64,000 nt of DNA from Channa striata (lineage: Eukaryota > Chordata > Actinopteri > Anabantiformes > Channidae): positions 2,903,501 through 2,967,500 of the forward strand of contig CM065175.1 of the NCBI GenBank assembly GCA_033026295.1. Reading direction: 5' to 3'. How positions within the stretch are numbered: position 1 is the first letter of the stretch; each line of letters begins with the position of its first letter. Positions 55,601 through 64,000 of the stretch are shown piece by piece. Made by a program: the position numbers and the translations under genes. The notes beneath the pieces are model-generated. The model saw nothing but the letters and a program-made list of their open reading frames with translations, ran no database searches and was not told the origin of the DNA.

Positions 55601-58600
55601 GCATAAAAGGATGCTTGAATTACATGCATTTACTGTCTTTTAAGGAAACATCCCACAAGCTTGTTTTCAGTCTCTCCTCAGTGGATTTAGGCTAAATAAG
55701 AAGGCAGACACAGTTTTATTTGAGTTTGGTGCAGAAATTGTTCAATACAAGCTTGGCTTCAAAACAGCATTTCTCGCTGAGAAAAGGCGATTGCAAGCAT
55801 AAAAGGATGCTTGATTACATGCATTTACTGTCTTTTAAGGAAACATCCCACAAGCTTGTTGTTATGTTCTGCTGACTGGATTTAGGCTAAACAAGAAGGC
55901 AGACACAGTTTTTTTTTGAGTTTGGTGCAGAAATTGTTCAATACAAGCTTTGCTTCAAAACAGCATTTCTCGCTGAGAAAAGGCGATTGCGAGCATAAAA
56001 GGATGCTGGAATCAATGTCTTTTAAGGAAACATCCCACAAGCTTATTTTCAGTCTCTCCTGGGTGGATTTAGGCTAAATAAGAAGGCAGACACAGTTTTA
56101 TTTGACTTTGGTTTACAATTTGTTCAATACAAGCTTGGCTTCAAAACAGCATTTTCTCGCTTAGAAAAGCCGATTGCGAGCATAAAGGGTTTGCTTGATT
56201 TACATGCATTTACTGTCTTTTAAGGAAACATCCCACAAGCTTATTTTCAGTGTCTCCTGAGTGGATTTAGGCTAAATAAGAAGGCAGACACAGTTTTATT
56301 TGACTTTGGTGCAGAAATTGTTCAATACAAGCTTGGCTTCAAAACAGCATTTTCTCGCTGAGAAAAGGCGATTGCGAGCATAAAAGGATGCTTGAATTAC
56401 ATGCATTTACTGTCTTTTAAGGAAATATCCCACAAGCTTATTTTCAGTCTCTCCTGAGTGGATTTAGGCTAAATAAGAAGGCAGACACAGTTTTATTTGA
56501 GTTTGGTGCAGAAATTGTTCAATACAAGCTTGGCTTCAAAACAGCATTTTCGCTGAGAAAAGGCGATTGCGAGCATAAAGGATGCTTGATTTACATGCAT
56601 TTACTGTCTTTTAAGGAAACATCCCACAAGCTTGTTTTTATGTTCTGCTGACTGGATTTAGGCTAAATAAGAAGGCAGACACAGTTTTATTTGACTTTGG
56701 TGCAGAAATTGTTCAATACAAGCTTGGCTTCAAAACAGCATTTCTCGCTGAGAAAAAGCGATTGCGAGCATAAAAGGATGCTTGAATTACTGTCTTTTAA
56801 GGAAACATCCCACAAGCTTTGTTGTATGTTCTGCTGAGTGGATTTAGGCTAAATAAAAAGACAGGCACAGTTTTATTTGAGTTTGGTGCAGAAATTGTTC
56901 AATACAAGCTTGTCTTCAAAACAGCATTTTCCCGCTGAGAAAAGGCGATTGCGAGCATAAATGGATGCTTGAATTACATGCATTTACTGTCTTTTAAGGA
57001 CACATCCCACAAGCTTATTTTCAGTCTCTCCTGAGTGGATTTAGGCTAAATAAGAAGGCAGACACAGTTTTATTTGAGTTTGGTGCAGAAATTGTTCAAT
57101 ACAAGCTTGGCTTCAAAACAACATTTCTCGCTGAGAAAAGGCGATTGCGAGCATAAAAGGATGCTTGAATTACATGCAATTACCGTCTTTTCAGAAAACA
57201 TCCCACAAGCTTATTTTCAGTCTCTCCTGGGTGGATTTAGGCTAAATAAGAAGGCAGACACAGTTTTATTTGAGTTTGGTGCAGAAATTTTTCAATACAA
57301 GCTTTGCTTCAAAACAGCATTTCTCGCTGAGAAAAGGCGATTGCGAGCATAAAAAGATGCTTGAATTACATGCATTTACTGTCTTTTAAGGAAACATCCC
57401 ACAAGCTTGTTTTTATGTTCTGCTGACTGGATTTAGGCTAAATAAGAAGGCAGACACAGTTTTATTTCACTTTTGTGCAGAAATTGTTCAATACAAGCTT
57501 GGCTTCAAAACCGCATTTTCTCGCTCAGAAAAGGCGATTGCGAGCATAAAAGGATGCTTCAATTACATGCATTTACTGTCTTTTAAGGAAACATCCCACA
57601 AGCTTGTTTTTATGTTCTGCTGACTGGATTTAGGCTAAATAAGAAGGCAGACACAGTTTTATTTGAGTTTGGTGCAGAAATTGTTCAATACAAGCTTGGC
57701 TTTAAAACAGCATTTTCTCGCTGAGAAAAGGCGATTGCGAGCATAAAAGCATGCTTGATATACATGCATTTACTGTCTTTTAAGGAAACATCCCACAAGC
57801 TTATTTTCAGTCTCTCCTGGGTGGATTTAGGCTAAATAAGAAGGCAGACACAGTTTTATTTGAGTTTGGTGCAGAAATTGTTCAATACAAGCTTGGCTTC
57901 AAAACAGCATTTCTCGCTGAGAAAAGGCGATTGCGAGCATAAAAGGATGCTTGAATTACATGCATTTACTGTCTTTTAAGGAAACATCCCACAAGCTTAT
58001 TTTCAGTCTCTCCTGGGTGGATTTAGGCTAAATAAGAAGGCAGACACAGTTTTATTTGAGTTTGGTGCAGAAATTGTTCAATACAAGCTTTGCTTCAAAA
58101 CAGCATTTCTCGCTGAGAAAAGGCTCTTGCGAGCATAAAAGGATGCTTCAATTACATGCATTTACTGTCTTTTAAGGAAACATCCCACAAGCTTGTTTTT
58201 ATGTTCTGCTGACTGGATTTAGGCTAAATAAGAAGGCAGACACAGTTTTATTTGAGTTTGGTGCAGAAATTGTTCAATACAAGCTTGGCTTCAAAACAGC
58301 ATTTTCTCGCTGAGAAAAGGCGATTGCGAGCATAAAAGGATGCTTGAATTACATGCATTTACTGTCTTTTAAGGAAACATCCCACAAGCTTATTTTCAGT
58401 CTCTCCTTAGTGGATTTAGGCTAAATAAGAAGGCAGAGACACAGTTTTATTTGAGTTTGGTGCAGAAATTGTTAAATACAAGCTTGGCTTCAAAAAACAT
58501 TTTCTCGCTGAGAAAAGGCGATTGCGAGTATAAAAGGATGCTTCAATTACATGCATTTACTGTCTTTTAAGGAAACATCCCACAAGCTTATTTTCAGTCT

Positions 58601-61600
58601 CTCCTGGGTGTATTTAAGCTAAATAAGAAGGCAGACACAGTTTTATTTGACTTTGGTGCAGAAATTGTTCAATACAAGCTTGGCTTCAAAACAGCATTTT
58701 CTCGCAGAGAAAAGACGATTGCGAGCATAAAAGGATGCTTGAATTACATGCAATTACCGTCTTTTCAGAAAACATCCCACAAGCTTATTTTCAGTCTCTC
58801 CTGGGTGGATTTAGGCTAAATAAGAAGGCAGACACAGTTTTATTTGAGTTTGGTGCAGAAATTTTTCAATACAAGCTTTGCTTCAAAACAGCATTTCTCG
58901 CTGAGAAAAGGCGATTGCGAGCATAAAAAGATGATTGAATTACATGCATTTACTGTCTTTTAAGGAAACATCCCACAAGCTTGTTTTTATGTTCTGCTGA
59001 CTGGATTTAGGCTAAATAAGAAGGCAGACACAGTTTTATTTGACTTTTGTACAGAAATTGTTCAATACAAGCTTGGCTTCAAAACAGCATTTTCTCGCTG
59101 AGAAAAGGCGATTGCGAGCATAAAAGGATGCTTGAATTACATGCATTTACTGTCTTTTAAGGAAACATCCCACAAGCTTATTTTCAGTCTCTCCTGGGTG
59201 GATTTAGGCTAAATAAGAAGGCAGACACAGTTTTATTTGAGTTTGGTGCAGAAATTGTTCAATACAAGCTTTGCATTTTTCAAAACAGCATTTCTCGCTG
59301 AGAAAAGGCGCATGCATTTACTGCGAGCATAAAAGGATGCTTCAATTACATGCATTTACTGTCTTTTAAGGAAACATCCCACAAGCTTGTTTTTATGTTC
59401 TGTTGACTGGATTTAGGCTAAATAAGAAGGCAGACACAGTTTTATTTGAGTTTGGTGCAGAAATTGTTCAATACAAGCTTGGCTTCAAAACAGCATTTTC
59501 TCGCTGAGAAAAGGCGATTTGAGCATAAAAGGATGCTTGAATTACATGCATTTACTGTCTTTTAAGGAAACATCCCACAAGCTTATTTTCAGTCTCTCCT
59601 GGGTGGATTTAGGCTAAATAAGAAGGCAGACACAGTTTTATTTGAGTTTGGTGCAGAAATTGTTCAATACAAGCTTTGCTTCAAAACAGCATTTCTCGCT
59701 GAGAAAAGGCGCTTGCGAGCATAAAAGGATGCTTCAATTACATGCATTTACTGTCTTTTAAGGAAACATCCCACAAGCTTGTTTTTATGTTCTGTTGACT
59801 GGATTTAGGCTAAATAAGAAGGCAGACACAGTTTTATTTGAGTTTGGTGCAGAAATTGTTCAATACAAGCTTGGCTTCAAAACAGCATTTTCTCGCTGAG
59901 AAAAGGCGATTTGAGCATAAAAGGATGCTTGAATTACATGCATTTACTGTCTTTTAAGGAAACATCCCACAAGCTTATTTTCAGTCTCTCCTGGGTGGAT
60001 TTAGGCTAAATAGGCTAAATAAGAAGGCAGACACAGTTTTATTTGAGTTTGGTGCAGAAATTGTTCAATACAAGCTTTGCTTCAAAACAGCATTTCTCGC
60101 TGAGAAAAGGCGCTTGCGAGCATAAAAGGATGCTTCAATTACATGCATTTACTGTCTTTTAAGGAAACATCCCACAAGCTTGTTTTTATGTTCTGCTGAC
60201 TGGATTTAGGCTAAATAAGAAGGCAGACACAGTTTTATTTGAGTTTGGTGCAGAAATTGTTCAATACAAGCTTGGCTTCAAAACAGCATTTCTCGCTGAG
60301 AAAAGGCGATTGCGAGCATAAAAGGATGCTTGAATTACATGCATTCACTGTCTTTTAAGGAAACATCCCACAAGCTTATTTTCAGTCTCTCCTGGGTGGA
60401 TTTAGGCTAAATAAGAAGGCAGACACAGTTTTATTTGAGTTTGGTGCAGAAATTGTTCAATACAAGCTTGGCTTCAAAACAGCATTTTCTCGCTGAGAAA
60501 AGCGATTATGCATAAAAGGCATGACATAAAAGGATGCTTGATATACATGCATTTACTGTCTTTTAAGGAAACATCCCACAAGCTTATTTTCAGTCTCTCC
60601 TTAGTGGATTTAGGCTAAATAAGAAGGCAGACACAGTTTTATTTGAGTTTGGTGCAGAAATTGTTCAATACAAGCTTTGCTTCAAAACAGCATTTCTCGC
60701 TGAGAAAAGGCAATTGCGAGCATAAAAGGATGCTTGAATTACATGCATTTACTGTCTTTTAAGGAAACATCCCACAAGCTTGTTTTTATGTTATGCTGAC
60801 TGGATTTAGGCTAAATAAGAAGGCAGACACAGTTTTATTTGAGTTTGGTGCAGAAATTGTTCAATACAAGCTTTGCTTCAAAACAGCATTTCTCGCTGAG
60901 AAAAGCATAAAAGGATGCTTGAATTACATGCATTCACTGTCTTTTAAGGAAACATCCCACAAGCTTATTTTCAGTCTCTCCTGGGTGGATTTAGGCTAAA
61001 TAAGAAGGCAGACACAGTTTTATTTGACTTTGGTGCACAAATTGTTCAATACAAGCTTGGCTTCAAAACAGCATTTTCTCGCTGAGAAAAGGCGATTGCG
61101 AGCATAAAAGGATGCTTGAATTACAAGCATTTACTGTCTTTTAAGGAAACATCCCACAAGCTTATTTTCAGTCTCTCCTGAGTGGATTAAGGCTATATAA
61201 GAAGGCAGACACAGTTTTATTTGAGTTTGGTGCAGAACTTGTTCAATACAAGCTTGGCTTCAAAAGAGCATTTTCTCGCTGAGAAAAGGCGATTGCGAGC
61301 ATAAAAGGATGCTTGAATTACATGCATTTACTGTCTTTTAAGGAAACATCCCACAAGCTTGTTTTTCAGTCTCTCCTGAGTTGATTTAGGCTAAATAAGA
61401 AGGCAGACACAGTTTTATTTGACTTTGGTGCAGAAATTGTTCAATACAAGCTTGGCTTTGCAGAAATTGTTCAATACAAGCTTGGCTTCAAAACAGCATT
61501 TCTCGCTGAGAAAAGGCGATTGCGAGCATAAAAAGATGCTTGAATTACATGCATTTACTGTCTTTTAAGGAAACATCCCACAATCTTGGCTTTGCAGAAA

Positions 61601-63039
61601 TTGTTCAATACAAGCTTTGCTTCAAAACAGCATTTCTCGCTGAGAAAAGGCGATTGCGAGCATAAAAGGATGCTTGAATTACATGCATTTACTGTCTTTT
61701 AAGGAAACATCCCACAAGCTTGTTTTTATGTTCTGCTGACTGGATTTAGGCTAAATAAGAAGGCAGACACAGTTTTATTTGAGTTTGGTGCAGAACTTGT
61801 TCAATACAAGCTTGGCTTCAAAACATCATTTTCTCGCTGAGAAAAGGCGATTGCGAGCATAAAAAGATGCTTGAATTACATGCATTTACTGTCTTTTAAG
61901 GAAACATCCCACAAGCTTATTTTCAGTCTCTCCTGAGTGGATTTAGGCTAAATAAGAAGGCAGACACAGTTTTATTTGACTTTGGTGCAGAAATTGTTCA
62001 ATACAAGCTTTGCTTCAAAACAGCATTTCTCGCTGAGAAAAGGCGATTGCGAGCATAAAAGGATGCTTGAATTACATGCATTTACTGTCTTTTAAGGAAA
62101 CATCCCACAAGCTTATTTTCAGTCTCTCCTGAGTGGATTTAGGCTAAATAAGAAGGCAGACACAGTTTTATTTGAGTTTGGTGCAGAAATTGTTCAATAC
62201 AAGCTTGGCTTCAAAACAGCATTTCTCGCTGAAAAAGGCGATTATGCGAGCATAAAAGGATGCTTGAATTACATGCATTTACTGTCTTTTAAGGAAACAT
62301 CCCACAAGCTTATTTTCAGTCTCTCCTGGGTGGATTTAGGCTAAATAAGAAGGCAGACACAGTTTTATTTGAGTTTGGTGCAGAAATTGTTCAATACAAG
62401 ATTGGCTTCAAAACAGCATTTTCGTTGAGAAAAGGCGATTTGTAGCATAAAAGGATTCTTGAATTACATGCATTTACTGTCTTTTAAGGAAACATCCCAC
62501 AAGCTTGTTTTTATGTTCTGCTGACTGGATTTAGGCTAAATAAGAAGGCAGACACAGTTTTATTTGAGTTTGGTGCAGAAATTGTTCAATACAAGCTTGG
62601 CTTCAAAACAGCATTTCTCGCTGAGAAAAGGCATTTGCGAGCCTAAAAGGATGCTTGATTTACATGCATTTACTGTCTTTTAAGGAAACATCCCACAAGC
62701 TTGTTTTTATGTTCTGCTGACTGGATTTAGGCTAAATAAGAAGGCAGACACAGTTTTGTTTGACTTTGGTGCAGAAATTGTTCAATACAAGCTTTGCTTC
62801 AAAACAGCATTTCTCGCTCAGAAAAGGCGATTGCGAGCATAAAAGGATGCTTGAATTACATGCATTTACTGTCTTTTAAGGAAACATTCCACAAGCTTAT
62901 TTTTATGTTCTGCTGACTGGATTTAGGCTAAATAAGAAGGCAGACACAGTTTTATTTGACTTTGGTGCAGAAATTGTTCAATACAAGCTTGGCTTCAAAA
63001 CAGCATTTTCTCGCTGAGAAAAGGCGATTGCGAGCATAA
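49659..63039 (+). repeat. 197-bp satellite, main array (about 68 monomers, higher-order structure)
   Basis: Continuous head-to-tail monomers of about 197 bp, each with two AAGCTT sites. Most carry 'gttcaata' and 'ggcttc' variants, unlike the first array. Monomer ends alternate between 'cagtctctcctg' and 'atgttctgctgact' types. A rare marker ('aataataaggcagacaaaat') recurs at 50391, 52162 and 53931, a period of about 1770 bp or nine monomers. Another marker pair (57171, 58745) is 1574 bp apart, or eight monomers. Short open frames here are repeat by-products. Confidence 0.97.
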
Positions 63040-63072
63040 CCCTTGCACTGCACACACTTCGGGTGTTGACTC
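63040..63072 (+). mobile_element. Terminal inverted repeat of a second element copy
   Basis: CCCTTGCACTGCACACACTTCGGG-type end following ATAA at the same satellite position as at 22757-22760. It faces right, so a further copy of the fusion element probably extends beyond the window. Confidence 0.85.
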
Positions 63073-64000
63073 GGGGGTCTGAGGGACCCCGCCCGCTGCA
63101 GCGGACCTTACCCACGTCCCCTACGCTGCGGGGTCAGAGGGACCCCGCCCGCTCCAGCGGAGCTTACCCAAGTCCCCTCCGCTGGGGGGTCTGAGGGACT
63201 TTCCCGACGTCCACTCCGCTGGGGGGTCCGAGGGACCCCGACCGCTCCAGCGGACCTTACCCACGTCCCCTGCCCTGTGGGGTCCGAGGGACCCCTGTCG
63301 TCAACTCCGTTGCGGGGTCTCAGGGACCCCCGTCGTCAACTCCGCTGCGGGGTCTGAGGGACCCCCGACCTCCCCTCCGCTGGGGGGTATGAGGGACCCC
63401 GACCGCTGCAGCGGACCTTCCCGACGTCCCCTCCGCTGCGGGGTCAGAGGGACCCCCGTCATCAACTCCGCTGCGGGGTCCAAGGGACCCCCCTACGTCC
63501 CCTCCGCTGGGGGGTCTGAGGGACCCCGCCAGCTCCAGCGGACCTTCCCGACGCCCCCTGCGCTGCGGGGTCAGAGGGACCCCGTCATCAACCCGCGGGG
63601 TCCGAGGACCCCCTCACGTCCCCTCCGCTGGGGGGTCTGAGGGACCCCGCCAGCTCCAGCGGACCTTCCCGACGCCCCCTGCGCTGCGGGGTCACAGGGA
63701 CCCCGCCGGCTCTAGCGGACCTTACCGACGTCCCCTCCACTGCGGGGTCTGAGGTACCTTCCCGACGTCCACTCCGCTGCGGGGTCTGAGGGACCCCTGG
63801 ACCTGGGCTCAAACTCCGCGCGTCTCCTCGGGGCCTCGCGGACCCCGGGCTCGTAAACCTTCCAGTGCTCGCACTCCGCGCGTCCCGACGTCCCGTCTCC
63901 TCGGGGCCTCGCGGACCCCGGGACCTCGGGATCGAGGAGACTCCCGGGCCCTGTCTCAGAGAGTCCGGGACGTCCCGTTCCTCCGCGAGGCCCCGTGTCC
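63073..64000. repeat. GC-rich terminal repeat block of the second copy
   Basis: Units of about 50-65 bp with 'gctggggggtctgagggac' and 'ccagcggaccttcccgac' repeat until about 63800. They then give way to the 'cccgacgtcccgtctcctcg' type units seen at 22850-23160. The order (TIR, ggtctgaggg units, then cgtcccgtctcc units) shows the complete terminal structure of which the left copy has lost the first part. Confidence 0.9.

Noticed and set aside
57074..60999. 60-90 codon open frames repeated along the satellite
   Set aside because: They are the same monomer translated again and again, with no codon bias and broken in most units.

Overview
The window is teleost fish nuclear DNA. The left third is AT-rich and holds one host gene, dnajc24, with ordinary GT-AG introns, surrounded by fish transposon relics (hAT, RTE, L2-like LINEs, a retrovirus remnant, a tRNA-derived SINE). 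The middle (about 22.8-46.6 kb) is GC-rich and reads as a decayed large DNA virus joined to a piggyBac-type transposon. I place it with the Teratorn-like piggyBac-alloherpesvirus fusion elements of teleosts. The right part (46.6-63.0 kb) is a 197-bp satellite array. At 63.04 kb a second copy of the element's left end begins and runs out of the window.

Layout. 1-15.9 kb: host sequence; dnajc24 has four coding exons between 3978 and 8744, with a hAT relic in its first coding intron. 15.9-22.65 kb: retrotransposon cluster, including one LINE inserted into another. 22.65-22.76 kb: a partial satellite unit. 22.76-23.17 kb: terminal inverted repeat plus GC-rich terminal repeats. 23.2-46.6 kb: viral gene block. 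46.6-48.3 kb: satellite. 48.3-49.1 kb: GC-rich end carrying the opposite-facing terminal repeat. 49.1-49.56 kb: inverted satellite, then a 100-N assembly gap, then about 68 satellite monomers in the forward direction to 63.04 kb.

The viral block. Recognisable genes are a herpesvirus UL52-type DNA primase (broken into several frames), a truncated piggyBac transposase lying inside the block, a four-helix membrane protein, and a set of genes that look taken from a vertebrate host. These are a PIM-like kinase, a CARD-PYRIN protein, a BIR domain, a two-CARD protein with a spliceable intron, an E2F-like winged helix, and two inverted copies of a protein made of tandem SAM-like repeats. Such domains act in cell-death, inflammasome and cell-cycle control. 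Most reading frames carry frameshifts, and one gene is cut by a LINE, so this copy is an old, non-functional one. The right-hand SAM gene and the CARD-CARD gene are the best preserved.

Architecture. The two SAM genes sit in inverted-repeat arms (29.2-30.4 and 42.2-44.1 kb) around a 12-kb unique segment. A roughly 20-bp GC-rich minisatellite with the core GGTCGGAC or its complement recurs in most of the larger intergenic spaces. The flanking satellite shows higher-order periodicity (about 1770 bp, nine monomers). All family names come from reading motifs by eye; no database search was possible.
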